Assembly (NCBI GenBank): GCA_001936135.1
Contig: CP012819.1
Coordinates: 124,001-188,000, forward strand
Direction: 5' to 3'
From: Saccharomycopsis fibuligera x Saccharomycopsis cf. fibuligera
Taxonomy: Eukaryota > Ascomycota > Saccharomycetes > Ascoideales > Saccharomycopsidaceae
Length of the DNA: 64,000 nt
Made by a program: the position numbers and the translations under genes. This document shows, in pieces, positions 1-10,328 of the stretch. The notes beneath the pieces are model-generated. The model made no database searches. It saw only the letters and a list, made by a program, of their open reading frames with translations, and was not told the DNA's origin. Numbering within the stretch: position 1 is the stretch's first letter; every line of letters begins with the position of its first letter.

Positions 1-738
1 GGAAGAATTTGGAGGAGTTTTTCTTACAACGTTAACAGTTTTTGGAGATTCTTGTGGAATTGGAGCCAGGTGTGGGGCAGAAGCCATCTGCAGTTGGTGT
101 TGTGGGAATGTTTGCTGTTGAGGTGAAGTCTGGACATATTGGCCTGAATATTGATATTGGTGCTGGTAAACAGGAGGTGCTTGAGGCTGTTGTCCTGCTG
201 AGCTGTAAGTAGCACTGAGTGGACTTACGCTTTGTCCGAATTGAGTAGACAATGGTGATTCTCTTCTGATGATTGGTGGGTTTTGCAAATGGTAAGTGTA
301 TCCACTTTGATAGTTGTCTAATGGTGGCAAGCTGAAAGCTTTCGTTTGAGAAAATTGGAGGGAAAGGCGTTGATTTGAACTCGGATTGAGAGGTAATGCG
401 GATGACGGGTGTGCTACTTGAGGAGGTAGTGGTGGAAACGTGTGTGCAGAGTAGTAGTTATGGTGATACACCGGTTGAGTTACCGGAGATTGGATTCTGC
501 TGTATGGAGAGGTGATGTGTGAAGAAAATGATGCATTACCAGGTTGATTGGAAGCAGTTTGAGGGAAGAGATGTTGCTCTGTTTCCGACTTGATGATCGA
601 AGTAATTGGTGGTAAGGAAATGCTTTGCTTGCTTGAAGCAGGACTTTTGGAGCTTTGATCAGTAGTAGAAGAGAGCTGCTTTGGAGACATTGTATTATGA
701 GGGGTGACGTATGGGCTTGAATAAGAAGTGGACATCAT
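1..738 (-). CDS. Low-complexity protein, possibly a transcription factor N-terminus (partial, runs off left edge)
   Basis: An open reading frame starts at a double ATG (738 and 735) and continues without a stop to base 1, so 246 residues are visible and the C-terminus is missing. It begins MMSTSYSSPYVTPHNTMSPK and is rich in Ser, Pro, Gln and His, with a short motif SLPPITSIIKSE near residues 40-51 and a Gln-rich stretch near residues 205-230. Such a composition, with an LPPI-type hydrophobic patch, is common in N-terminal regions of fungal transcription factors (homeodomain, GATA and C2H2 types), whose DNA-binding domain would lie outside the window. No folded domain is visible, so family and function are not assigned. 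A 3.1 kb non-coding region lies upstream, as is typical of heavily regulated genes. I am fairly sure the frame is coding and unsure of the role. Confidence 0.6.
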   Translation of the reverse strand, partial: MMSTSYSSPYVTPHNTMSPKQLSSTTDQSSKSPASSKQSISLPPITSIIKSETEQHLFPQTASNQPGNASFSSHITSPYSRIQSPVTQPVYHHNYYSAHTFPPLPPQVAHPSSALPLNPSSNQRLSLQFSQTKAFSLPPLDNYQSGYTYHLQNPPIIRRESPLSTQFGQSVSPLSATYSSAGQQPQAPPVYQHQYQYSGQYVQTSPQQQTFPQHQLQMASAPHLAPIPQESPKTVNVVRKTPPNSS

Positions 739-2953
739 TCAGATCAGACAAAGATGTGAGAGATAATCCAGTTGTCAAACTAGTTAAAATCAAAAATATA
801 CGCAAACTGATATTGGCGACGGTTCTTCAAGTGAGTGTGAGTTACTTATACAAATGGCGAAACTATGATTCAATATGCGACCGAAAATAAACGAGTGAAC
901 TTTATGCGCGAAAGGAACGACTGTATTTAAAAACGAAAGACAAAAGAGTGTGAGTCAGTTAAAAGAGAGACTGAGAACAGAGTTTACCTGTTCAGGAGTT
1001 GGTTCGTTAAAAAGAATGTAAAGATGTTTTGAAGGCAGCCCAAAAGAAGAGAGTAGTAGAAAACAAATATAAGTCAAAAACAGAAAAAAGCAGCAGAAGG
1101 GGAGACAATATATTAGCGAGAACAGAAACCCAAAAATAAATAAAAATAAAGAAAAATGGGTGACAACAAAGCGCAGACGCACTACAGGGCTGGTGGAGCA
1201 GGCCCTTTGCAGTGATCCTTTGGCAGTCGCAGTTTTCCAATATGAGCTAAATGTTAGACCTGATATGCAGGTTCTGCAGCAGCGAAATCCCTTGATCAAA
1301 AACGGAGTTTGAGCGTGTCAGGCCCTCCTTCAGAGCGATGTCCCTTCTTGCTTCGTGTTCGCACACCACTTGGTTTCCTGTTTCATTCGCGAGTTTCACG
1401 GTTTCTGCCACCGATGCTCCTTAACATTGCCAGGATAGGCATTGCTATTTCCAATAGTGGTTCCCATAAAAGCCTTTTGGTTACGGTGCCTTCTCCAAAC
1501 CAATGTTTTTTCTGTCCAATGCGAGAGTTTCGTGTTTTATTTTTTTTCCCTTTTCTTTTCCTCTTCTTTTCCTCTTTGCGCTTTGTTGTTGCCTTTTTCG
1601 GCGGTATGCGTTGGCCTGCAGTATCTTAGATCGTGGAACTGCCTCTCTTTGAGTATTGAGTATTTTTGTTATGCTATGGCTGCTGTAAATTGAATTTTAC
1701 AATCCGTGATTATAATTGCAATGGGTGAAACTCGATAAATGAAAAGCATGAGAATCCTGACAGAAAATCAAACAACGGGCTTCCGTTGAGCCTGCTGTTG
1801 CGAGCATCGCGGTGTTGGCGATTGGAATGCCTCTATAATCCGTTTGATGTTCACCAATGCGTCTTTGCATCGACAGGAGTGACTTTCTTATTTAGTATTT
1901 GCTTTGTTTTAATCTATTTTTGTGTTTACACATCAGACGCGATGGAAATACCTCACCAATAAATTGACATGCAAAAGGGAATAGGTATCGTGACAGTCGC
2001 CATTTGGTTACCATTCATTTCGAAGCCAAATTCTGCCATACCGCACAAAATAAGAATAGTAAGTGTCCTGAATTGCTATTTTTAACAGGTGCCTTATTTT
2101 CCCATTAAGTGCCTACTGCTATAACAGCAATTTCTGCTCCTTCGGCATGCTTAAAGTGGGCTTAAAAGATGCTGCTAGTCGCTTTCGATACAGGTGGTAT
2201 TGCGTTTTCATTTCCTACACGGTACTGCTAATGAATGATGGTCCTTACGATGATTTGCAGTACCGCGCTACAGGCTAGTCTCATTTTGCCCAAATTTTCC
2301 AAATAAAGCATTAAGGACAGGGCTATTTACAGAGAAAAAGAGCAGAAAAGTCGTACTAACGGAAGGGAGAATATAATGTATGTCTGAGCAATGGTATGTC
2401 TTGCCCTGGAGACTATCTACCCATTGATGTATCCGTTTAATGACGCTGGCCGCAACGCCTCACTGTCATTCATTTTTCCTAAGCGACCGCCTGACTGCCA
2501 CCAATAATAGGTATCAACATTTTTATCGTTTCAGTACATTTGTCTCCACAACGCTTTCAAAATTTCAGCTAAAAAAATTTTTTGGGGAACGCGGTTTTCG
2601 TTCCAAAACCTACCTACCATCCGAGGTTGGATCAATTTTCCATTTCTACCTTTCTGTAACCTCATATGTGCAGCGCCCTGTTTACTCACAAATCCTTCCA
2701 TCTCACTAGCTTGCTCCGGTGGTGACGTCCGTCGCCCAATTTCTTTTTTTACCAAGGAGAAAAACGGATGCACATAAACAGCAAACACACCAAAACTAAT
2801 AATACAATACGAGATAGCATTCTTTACATTAAAATAAGTATGCTAGCTTTTTACTATGCTCTCAGGCTTTTTGGAGTATTATTGGCCAGCACAACCACAA
2901 AATTAAGAGTGCAAACACATTATAAAATCACAAAAACCGTGATGTAATCTTTC

Positions 2954-2957
<4 letters not shown>

Positions 2958-2984
<27 letters not shown>
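2958..2984. repeat. Poly(A) tract, 27 nt
   Basis: Uninterrupted A homopolymer in an intergenic region. A second tract of similar length lies 520 bp to the right. Confidence 0.95.
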
Positions 2985-2988
<4 letters not shown>

Positions 2989-3506
2989 CGAAAGATTGAC
3001 ACTAAAGCACAGGCCGTATTAAAGACATGCATAGCTCAAATTTCTTTGAGTGAAACGTTACTCTAGCTACAAAACATTGCGCGACTGCCGGTGGCAAATA
3101 TATTATTCAAACTACTTCAGTTAATTTTGACTTCGATATTATTGAGTGACAATTTAGCACTTCAGAAATATTCATGTTTGAAAGAGCCTGCTTCGTGCTT
3201 GTAAGCTTGTGGGCTTCCCAGTATGCGTACATGAGCATGTACATCAATCATGTTTGAATTCCTTGAGAGTTAGGATCCAATTAAAACAATTTAATGGACT
3301 AATTTGTTTATGGAGAAATTCAGGTGAGCTGATTTATATGCGCATCGCTTCTGGGCACGCAATGGTCTTCGTCTGGGAACCCGTTTGATCCTCAATTAGA
3401 AGATAGTATCTTCAGATAGCAGACCTGATTCTGATTTGAATTATCACTGAGTTGACTAAAAGAATCCAGTTTTACATATCTTTCTTTTCTTTCTCAAATG
3501 TCTCAC

Positions 3507-3532
3507 AAAAAAAAAAAAAAAAAAAAAAAAAA
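3507..3532. repeat. Poly(A) tract, 26 nt
   Basis: Uninterrupted A homopolymer about 350 bp beyond the 3' end of the minus-strand gene that stops at 3879. Confidence 0.95.
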
Positions 3533-3878
3533 GTTAAAATAAAATTGAATAAAATAAAATGAAAATGAAAATAAGAATAAGAATAGTATAATAACTCATC
3601 GCCCTTACAAATTTACATCCACCAGAATATAATACTAAAACTTGTAGAGTTGACAGCTTGTACAGAAACACTATGTGAGCTCAAGTCAAAGAACGTTAGA
3701 AAAGAAAATTGCCTTGATACAAACATATATTTCAAACTGTCTATAAATCTTTTTTTTTTTATTATCGTTACAAGCAATAACCAATTTTGCATTTCCGGGG
3801 TACTCCTGGGGCTACCGACATAACTTCACTATCTTCATCTAAGTACAAATCATTGAAAAACACGCTGGCCATTTTCAA

Positions 3879-5906
3879 CTAAAAGTTGAATGATCCCGGC
3901 ACACTAGCTTCATATGAGTCACCATTTTCTAATGGTTTTGAAATTTGTCCTTCTTCTTTTATCTCATTTAGCAGCATGTTGGCCTGAGGGTGCTGTTTCT
4001 CATTTGGAGGTGAAAATGTAAACCATGATCCAATCGAACTCTGTTTCGTCCCATCTACCAACGCACTATCAGCAACTTTAGCCGACGCATTAATATATAT
4101 TCTGCCTCCTTCAATTTCTTTCCACCATGACATTGTCTGTGGATATCTTTCAACAATCAAGTAATGTATATTCTCTGCTGTTTTCCTTACGTGGGCGTCA
4201 TTTTGAATCCAGAATCCGTGTTGCACTAATGGCTTCAAATGCACTTGATCTTCCATCAAGTAATCATCCATACAACAATCTCTATGCTTTTCAATTATGG
4301 CAAGCAATAAGTCATAAAATATCCGCTGACTCAAAACACGATCAGTAACCTCGACTGCTTGAGATATTATTGGAATAAACCCAATATAATCATTACAGAA
4401 GGAATTTACCGCCAAATAATTCAGCAACGACAAAATCTTATTTTCGGAGTCTCTCAAAGCCTGTAAATCCATCCTGCCAACAGCATATATTCCAAGCTCA
4501 ATATTACACAAATAACGAAACAAGACATGATGTGGCTGAATACTTGGTGAGCTAAATCTCCATGATTTGAACTGTGAGACAATTGCACGATGATTAGAGG
4601 TCCTGAACTGCCAGTGGCACCAAATATACCGAAGAAGTAAATCAACTAGCGCGCGAGCAATGATTGGCTTGGAGTCGTTGAGCAGGTCAAAAATGATTCC
4701 AGTATCAATTAATCGATTCATAAAAGTGTTAAAATCAGCCAAGTAAATATTTGGATTGCTCAAGCTTTTGTCGCTTGCACCAATGGCAAGTAACTTTATA
4801 ATCATGATTTTTTTAGTTACTGTGTCATGCATGGCAAGCGGTGGGATAACATCGTTTGTGAGGAAAATGGAGAGCTCTTTGATAACTTTGCCTGCCTTCC
4901 AAGCAGAATAAAACTTTGTCTCCTGGAAATTAAGTACAGGAGTAGTGATCATTTTTCTGAGTTCACGCTCGCTTTTGCCGCCCTTTCTAGTATCGTTGTT
5001 GAAGTCTGATAACTGGATTTTGCTTGATGTTGGAAACTCATCAGATTTAGGACGCAAGGTAATGATTTCACTAACAGTATAGACCTTTTTGCCATTTTTT
5101 GGTACAATATTCCCCTGTACCCCGGTATAGTAGTAAAAAGTGCTTCCAGATTCTTTATTACTAGATTCAGATGTTGGGATTATTTCCAGATAGTTGTAGG
5201 GATTCTTTTTCTCTAAGGGTATTTTTTCCTTGTTCTTATAAATAAGTTTGCGGCCCCCCATCCCACCATCGCCATCAGCTTTGCCAAAATAGTTTGAGCC
5301 ACCATTCATAACATGAGATCCCTCAGTTTGCAATCCTGGTTCGCGTGAAGTAACAAACTCGTGGTTATCCCATGAACTGGCTGATGATGCTTCCTCAAAC
5401 TGTTTCAAAACGGACTTATTTCTATAATCATTAGCCACTGTAGGAGAGAATGTGCTTCTAGGCCAATGTTTTTTCTTATTACTATTCATCATGTTTAGTT
5501 CATCTTTGATTTCGTTTGTATTGGCTGAATTGCTATTCGCTGATGGTGAGCTCCAATAATGATCTAGCTTGTTCTCATTAAGAAATTCTTGCTTTTTCCT
5601 GTTTCGAAACGTGAAAACATACTCCCTAATAACAAACACAAAAGCTGAAAACACAGTTAGCCCAAACACCAGTATTCCAAATATGTACAGCGACTGAACC
5701 AAAGGTTCGTATTCTGTCTCCACCTTTCTTTTTATCTGGTAACGGTCGGTCTTATCCTCGAAATACCCTAGATGATAGGCGTCAGATTTTACCCCTGGAA
5801 TAGCCCTTTTCCCCAAAGCATCGCTATAATCTGACCCAGCTGTACTGCTTTCTTGGCGAATATTTCTAGGAGAATTATAGTATAGCAAAGCCGAAAAGGA
5901 AACCAT
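3879..5906 (-). CDS. Unrecognised single-pass membrane protein with a helical-repeat-like C-terminal half
   Basis: The 675-residue product has one clear membrane segment at about residues 70-93 (around YIFGILVFGLTVFSAFVFVI), followed by basic residues (RNRKKQ). A polar, probably disordered stretch of about 230 residues comes next. From about residue 330 the sequence becomes helix-rich with Leu/Ile-patterned segments (for example LLAIGASDKSL and RALVDLLLRYIWCHW), suggesting an all-helical armadillo-like fold on one side of the membrane. There is no cleavable signal peptide, so the N-terminus and segment 70-93 may act as a signal anchor. The start at 5906 is the first ATG of the frame. I do not recognise the family. 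Length, a hydrophobic segment and a structured C-terminus make it a real gene. Compartment and function cannot be read from the sequence. Confidence 0.8.
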   Translation of the reverse strand: MVSFSALLYYNSPRNIRQESSTAGSDYSDALGKRAIPGVKSDAYHLGYFEDKTDRYQIKRKVETEYEPLVQSLYIFGILVFGLTVFSAFVFVIREYVFTFRNRKKQEFLNENKLDHYWSSPSANSNSANTNEIKDELNMMNSNKKKHWPRSTFSPTVANDYRNKSVLKQFEEASSASSWDNHEFVTSREPGLQTEGSHVMNGGSNYFGKADGDGGMGGRKLIYKNKEKIPLEKKNPYNYLEIIPTSESSNKESGSTFYYYTGVQGNIVPKNGKKVYTVSEIITLRPKSDEFPTSSKIQLSDFNNDTRKGGKSERELRKMITTPVLNFQETKFYSAWKAGKVIKELSIFLTNDVIPPLAMHDTVTKKIMIIKLLAIGASDKSLSNPNIYLADFNTFMNRLIDTGIIFDLLNDSKPIIARALVDLLLRYIWCHWQFRTSNHRAIVSQFKSWRFSSPSIQPHHVLFRYLCNIELGIYAVGRMDLQALRDSENKILSLLNYLAVNSFCNDYIGFIPIISQAVEVTDRVLSQRIFYDLLLAIIEKHRDCCMDDYLMEDQVHLKPLVQHGFWIQNDAHVRKTAENIHYLIVERYPQTMSWWKEIEGGRIYINASAKVADSALVDGTKQSSIGSWFTFSPPNEKQHPQANMLLNEIKEEGQISKPLENGDSYEASVPGSFNF

Positions 5907-6994
5907 TATTATGACGAATTGGAAGCTAAGCTGCTTCTACAGCTTGTTTCCGAGGCTTTAGGGATCAATTTAGGCCCTCTCTGTAATAATTTTGCCCACC
6001 TTGTGACATGCCAACAAACACTAACAAACTATAGTCATCCACATCATGTATGTATTTGTGTCATATCATCTCATTTTGCCTCCGTAGGCTTCTATCAAAT
6101 GTACTTTGCGTTTGTGGTATTTGGGCCTGGGGTAGGGTACGCCAGCATGCGTCAACCATTTGAAGAGCAACAAAAATGAAAACTTTTCAGGGAAAAAAAA
6201 CTGGAAACACACAATCAAGGATTAGCATCTAGCATTTTGTTAAAGTGGCTTTACTTTATTTGAACATTTTAGTAATTGTTCAGTAGTCGCAAGGCACGCC
6301 TCAAAGCTAAACCGATACACTATATACTAGTATATATACTGGTAACGTTTCTCTCGAAAAATAGAAAAAATGGAGGCAGGCGATTATGCTGTGTGCTGTA
6401 CGTTGGTACATGCAGGTGCGTAGACGGAGAAATGTATGCTGGAAAATACATACTACTTCTACTTGAAAGCCTTGTAAACTGCGGCTTGCGCTTCAAGTGG
6501 TCGAGACTGGCCAACTTATTAAAAAAGCTCAAGTGTTGTTCAACCTATTGGCTCGACCACTGGCAAACAATAGGTACTGACTAGCCTTTCAATTTTTTTC
6601 TTTCGTATTGTTTTCAACGCCTATCGTGTAGTTTTTAGGCGCTCCACTGTGGCACAATAGCGAAAACCTGCATGTCGCAGATATACCAGTAATCAAGTAC
6701 CGTTTAAACATGATTAGTCTTTTTACCAAATCTCACAGCTAAGTTCGTCTAGCCAGCTCTATATAAAAACCACTCCTTGTCGCTTTTTTTTAGTAGAATT
6801 TGAGCTAGTTTTTGGACATCTTGATCAGTACCTTTATTCTCAGTTTACAAGTTTTTATACCACAGCTTTGTAATACTAATCTTTCAAAACATCCACTTGA
6901 TACCAAATTACGCTATCTATATCAAAAATATTCTTTCTAATTCATTCTCGATTACCCAAAATACACTCAAAAGATTTTAATATAGTAACTCAAA
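5907..6994. promoter_or_regulatory. Divergent intergenic region with TATA box of the PIR-repeat gene
   Basis: About 1.1 kb separates two divergently transcribed genes. A canonical TATA element, TATATAAAAA, lies at 6760-6769, 225 bp before the ATG at 6995, a normal distance in yeast. The ORFs here begin at TTG codons and look spurious. Confidence 0.6.
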
Positions 6995-7666
6995 ATGAAG
7001 CTTTTCCAATCTTTTTCTGTTCTCTTGTTAGCTGGTTCCTCTTATGCTCTTGAAGCCGTCTCTCAGATAGGGGATGGCCAAATTCAAGCTACTACTGCTA
7101 CTCCAGCTGCTAGCACTGTTCAAGCTGTCTCCCAGATAGGGGATGGTCAAGTTCAAGCTACTACTGCTACTCCATCTGCTAGCACCGTTCAAGCTGTCTC
7201 CCAGATTGGTGATGGTCAAATTCAAGCTACTACCGGCTCACAAACCGGCACTCTTGCCATCTCAACTGTCATTCCAGTGTCTCAAATCAGCGACGGTCAA
7301 ATTCAAGCTTCTACTGGTTCTGCTAATACTCTAAGAACTGTTTCTACCTTGTTAGGCTCTGGTTACAGTAGTTTGGCCAGTTCCAAATCTCTCAGTGGTG
7401 GTTTGAGTGGATCTTTAATCACTTTAACTACTTCCAACGCTAATGGTGTTGAAGTTACCATTGTCGCTACTGCTGTGGTCACAGGCTCTGATGGTTCTGT
7501 TTCCATTGCCACTGGCAGAGGCAGTGGCTCTTCCGAAGTCAGTAGTAACGGTATTGTCACACAAGTTTCTAACTCTGCCATTAATTTAAAAAGCACTTTC
7601 AGCAGCACATTAATCTTTGGTGCTATTTTCACTGGATGTGTTGTTCTCAATGCTATTTTGCTTTAG
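6995..7666 (+). CDS. Cell-wall mannoprotein with four PIR repeats and a GPI-type C-terminus
   Basis: The 223-residue precursor starts with a signal peptide ([18 protein letters not shown]). Four PIR-type repeats follow, each with the core VSQIxDGQ(I/V)Q, at about residues 22-35, 45-58, 68-81 and 94-107. The first two units are 23 codons long and very similar at DNA level. In PIR proteins the Gln of this motif forms an alkali-labile ester bond to beta-1,3-glucan. The rest is Ser/Thr-rich and ends in a hydrophobic tail ([18 protein letters not shown]) typical of a GPI-anchor signal. There is no Kex2 KR site after the signal peptide and no C-terminal four-cysteine domain, both usual in classical PIR proteins. 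It therefore resembles hybrid wall proteins such as Cwp1, with a GPI anchor plus PIR motif, but carries four repeats. A structural wall role is inferred. Confidence 0.85.
   Translation: MKLFQSFSVLLLAGSSYALEAVSQIGDGQIQATTATPAASTVQAVSQIGDGQVQATTATPSASTVQAVSQIGDGQIQATTGSQTGTLAISTVIPVSQISDGQIQASTGSANTLRTVSTLLGSGYSSLASSKSLSGGLSGSLITLTTSNANGVEVTIVATAVVTGSDGSVSIATGRGSGSSEVSSNGIVTQVSNSAINLKSTFSSTLIFGAIFTGCVVLNAILL
7065..7320 (+). repeat. In-gene tandem repeat encoding PIR motifs
   Basis: Tandem units of 69 bp (first two near-identical, later two diverged with different linkers) encode AVSQIGDGQ-type motifs. They lie wholly inside the wall-protein gene and are likely to vary in copy number between strains. 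Confidence 0.8.
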
Positions 7667-8238
7667 GTTTAGCTTCACTTTTTAATTTTGTTTTATTTCT
7701 GATCCCTTCGATTTTGTTCTTTTACTTGTTCGCATTTTTTTTTCCATTCGGTTGAATATTTCAGGAAATGGCTGTGTTGCTGCTAATTTTGGTTTGCGTT
7801 TTTTAACCCATTTTTCTAAAGGATATATTTAGTTTACTAATTGTTTGCATTTTTTTTATATAACTGCTAATTCTCAACCCCTCTGTTATTATTTGAATGT
7901 AAGAATACCAGATTAAATGATTATTATTAAAAACTTTAAATCGTGCAAAGCACCTTAGGCCTGAAACGTCGCACAACTCAGTAAGAGTATTTATGTTGCA
8001 ATAATCAATAGAAGTTTGTTTAACTATTGTTATTGAATTTTGCGAAACAACGCATCAATGCATGAAGTGCAAAGAATTACCCCTTAAATTTTATCATCTC
8101 ACGCATTATTACACAAAAGATACTTTTGTCATTTTGACCACATACTATTTCATCAACACTTCTCAGATTGTGCTACTATACACCCTGTCGATATTGACCA
8201 AATAACACATCAATTTATACAAATTAAACAGTAAAAAA
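7667..8238. other. AT-rich intergenic region between wall-protein gene and tRNA
   Basis: No gene is visible. It should hold the wall-protein terminator and, at its right end, the Pol III terminator of the minus-strand tRNA; A-runs at 8221-8238 supply T-runs on the sense strand. Confidence 0.5.
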
Positions 8239-8310
8239 TAGCGCCACTAGGTTTCGATCCTAGGACATCAGGGTTATGAGCCCTGCGCGCTTCCACTGCG
8301 CCATGGCGCT
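8239..8310 (-). tRNA. Initiator tRNA-Met (CAU)
   Basis: The minus strand from 8310 to 8239 reads as a 72-nt initiator tRNA: it starts AGCGCCATGGCGCAGTGGAA, has the anticodon loop around GGGCTCATAACCC, and ends in an acceptor strand pairing AGCGCC with GGCGCT. It has the eukaryotic initiator hallmarks: A1:U72, the three G:C pairs of the anticodon stem, and the AUCG sequence instead of TTCG in the T loop (GGATCGAAACC). It closely matches the S. cerevisiae initiator as I recall it, with compensating T-stem differences. There is no intron. The region upstream of its 5' end, the usual target of yeast Ty-type insertion, is full of LTR-like repeats. Confidence 0.97.
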
Positions 8311-8384
8311 GATTAATGGTATTGTTATTAAAGAAAAGTTTTTGTTCCTTTTGTCTTATGATACAAATATTTTGTGGTGAAGTT

Positions 8385-8775
8385 TTCTCACTTACGGCAC
8401 AACAAAGACTTTAACGGTAAACAGTTCCGATTTCTAGTCTTGTTTACTACATCAGCACACTAATTAATTATAGCGCCGTTATCTTAGTGAGTGGAAGATG
8501 TGACTAGAGTGAGGCCCTTTCTTTTGGCCTGTCGATATCAACAACAAAACATACTAAAACAAGAATAATAACCATCAAAACCATGATCTCCACTAGATTT
8601 ATCTTAACTTCAATAAAACAAATGAATTGACAATATTAACGGGATTTTTGCTTATATATGTTTCCCCTATATGATGTATATGCTATTTAGATAAGTTTGT
8701 AAAATTCTACTTTCTATCATTTATATAAACTTAATAAATCGACCTTGCGTGTGGAAAAAAAAAAGGGTTCTAAGT
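8385..8775 (+). mobile_element. Decayed LTR-like repeat, copy A
   Basis: This segment aligns by eye with 9030-9190 plus 9460-9680 (copy B). Shared stretches include a TTACTACA-rich block, TCTTAGTG, a CTTTC block, a block of the form TCGAxATCAACAACAAA, then AATAACCAT and, near the right end, AATAAATC and GCGTG. It lies just upstream of a tRNA gene, the niche of Ty-type LTR retrotransposons, so a solo LTR fossil is the likeliest identity. No open frame and no certain termini are visible. It is clearly old, with heavy divergence between copies. Confidence 0.45.
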
Positions 8776-8940
8776 AATTATCACATAAAAGACATAAGCA
8801 CTGTTCGCGTGAGGATATTACCACCAAAAAATGGAGAATTCATTGATCAAATGCCCTGTGGAACAAGCCTAATGGAAAAAACTATTTATAAATACAGACT
8901 TGAGCTGTGAGAGTCTCATCCTCATCTCCAGTGGTACAAG

Positions 8941-8982
8941 GTAATCAATCCAAAGTTATCAATCCAAGGTTATCAATCCAGG
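8941..8982 (+). repeat. Three tandem 14-bp repeats
   Basis: Three units based on GTTATCAATCCAAG follow one another exactly (8941-8954, 8955-8968, 8969-8982) with one or two differences each. They lie between the two LTR-like copies. Function is unknown. Confidence 0.85.
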
Positions 8983-9009
8983 GCAGCAGCTGTTTAATAA
9001 TTTGGAAAC

Positions 9010-9690
9010 AATACCTTCACCTATCGCATGGAAAGGACTTTAATTGAAAACCATTTCAATTCCCTGTCTTAGTTACTACAACACCAGACTAATGAATTGG
9101 AAAATACCATTGTCTTAGTGGTTGAAAAACATATTGAAACGAAACTCTTTCAGCTCAATTGTCGACATCAACAACAAAGCAATACAAAATAATAACTGTA
9201 GTTTGGCTTATGGGTGGATCAAGCGATAAAGTGTCAACTAAGTATAACAAACTAGAAAACTAGTGATCACTTCCGGTTAAATGGTCAATTCTAAGGAGCG
9301 TCGCAGTCAAACAATAAACAATATTTCCTAAAACAGACAACGAAAACGGTACTCTTTAAAGGGTCAACACAACAGGCCAATTTTCTAAAAAGATTTTTTT
9401 AGGGATGACATGATAGAACGACAGAATAAGGTGTTGAATTCGCATGCTTATGTTACAATAACCATTAAAAAATAAAATTTCCTCTATTTTCTTTCAAATT
9501 CCACGAATTTGCTAAATTTACAACTAATACTAACAGTGATTCCCCTTGTATAATTTGCAGCTGTATAAAACTGAACTGCGCTCTATGCACTATATGGATA
9601 AGTTCATGAGATTATATTTTATATTAATTATGTATATACAATAAATCAATTTTATGCGTGAAAAAAATGGTAAGCGACTTTAATGTTATC
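9010..9690 (+). mobile_element. Decayed LTR-like repeat, copy B, interrupted by a younger insertion
   Basis: It is homologous to copy A over both halves, but the halves are separated by an extra 261 bp plus a duplicated pentamer. Its right end may be a CAACA terminus near 9695. No coding capacity is visible. Family: probably a Ty-type LTR retrotransposon, inferred from tRNA proximity and TG/CA-like ends. It must be older than the insertion it carries. Confidence 0.45.
9197..9457. mobile_element. Solo LTR-like insertion (261 bp) with 5-bp target duplication, nested in copy B
   Basis: The insert begins TGTAGTTTGG and ends TATGTTACA, giving TG...CA termini with a short TGTA/TACA inverted repeat. 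It is flanked on both sides by ATAAC (9192-9196 and 9458-9462). Copy A at about 8566-8573 shows the matching uninterrupted sequence (AATAATAACC), which serves as an empty-site reference. Five-bp duplications and TG/CA ends are the hallmark of Ty1/Ty3-type LTRs. No internal region remains, so it would be a solo LTR. Length and duplication are read from the sequence; family is inferred. Confidence 0.55.
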
Positions 9691-10172
9691 CCAACATCCC
9701 CACTTTCTAAATGAATAACAATTTGCTAAAATTCTTCTTTAATCTGAAGACACGCAACAAACTGGCAAAAAATTCAAAGTCAGATACCTAAAAAATATTC
9801 CGATAAATTAAGTCGGTAAAATTGAAAAGGGAATATGTGTGAGAAGATTAATCCTGTATGACAAAACTGATACGTGTACTTTCTTTAACCAAAAACAGCC
9901 ATAGTTTGTATTTTAGTAATTTTTTGCAATAAAAAAAGCCAGATATTAATCTTTTGTTAGCTTACAAATTGTGGTCAGGCACAACTAGCTTGAGCAGCAG
10001 TCAATGACTCAAACCATTGGGGACATGCACAGCTACCACGAATGATACTGGAAGCAGCTCAAAAAGAAAGACAAAAATCATCGCTGTCGATCAGCGAAGC
10101 AGCAATGCGTGATCTAAGCCGAGTAATATTACGCAATGCACATATTTTTTTTTACAAAAAGTTGCTTGCGGT

Positions 10173-10328
10173 TGTCTGTAAGAGTAAATAATCCTCAGCC
10201 ATCACCAAAATTGAATGCTTACCAATGAGATAGCATTTTAACAAAATTGTGAGTGTACAAGTAAGTTGTATAAATAGAACTGTATTGAGGCTGATCTTGT
10301 GTCTCCCAATATGGAGTTTTTACAGACA
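10173..10328. repeat. 156-bp element bounded by a 9-bp perfect inverted repeat
   Basis: The left end is TGTCTGTAA and the right end TTACAGACA, an exact inverted pair starting TG and ending CA. A TATAAATA sequence lies inside at about 10270. No flanking direct repeat is visible. It may be another LTR remnant, a MITE-like element, or chance. There is no open reading frame. Confidence 0.35.

Larger units (their letters stand above)
739..3878. other. Long intergenic region upstream of the partial left-edge gene
   Basis: This is about 3.1 kb with no convincing gene. ORFs of up to about 114 codons occur but are low in complexity or begin at non-ATG codons. It contains two pure A tracts (2958-2984 and 3507-3532) and a 9-bp inverted repeat (2220-2228 and 2257-2265, arms CGGTACTGC/GCAGTACCG, 28-nt spacer). 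It must hold the promoter of the left-edge gene and the terminator of the gene ending at 3879. Confidence 0.6.

Noticed and set aside
2440-2709. 89-codon ATG-started frame in the left intergenic region
   Set aside because: No domain, no codon bias and no family resemblance. Frames of this length are expected by chance in 3 kb.
5919-6179. 86-codon frame next to the membrane-protein gene start
   Set aside because: It begins at TTG with no in-frame ATG near the start and lies in a promoter region.
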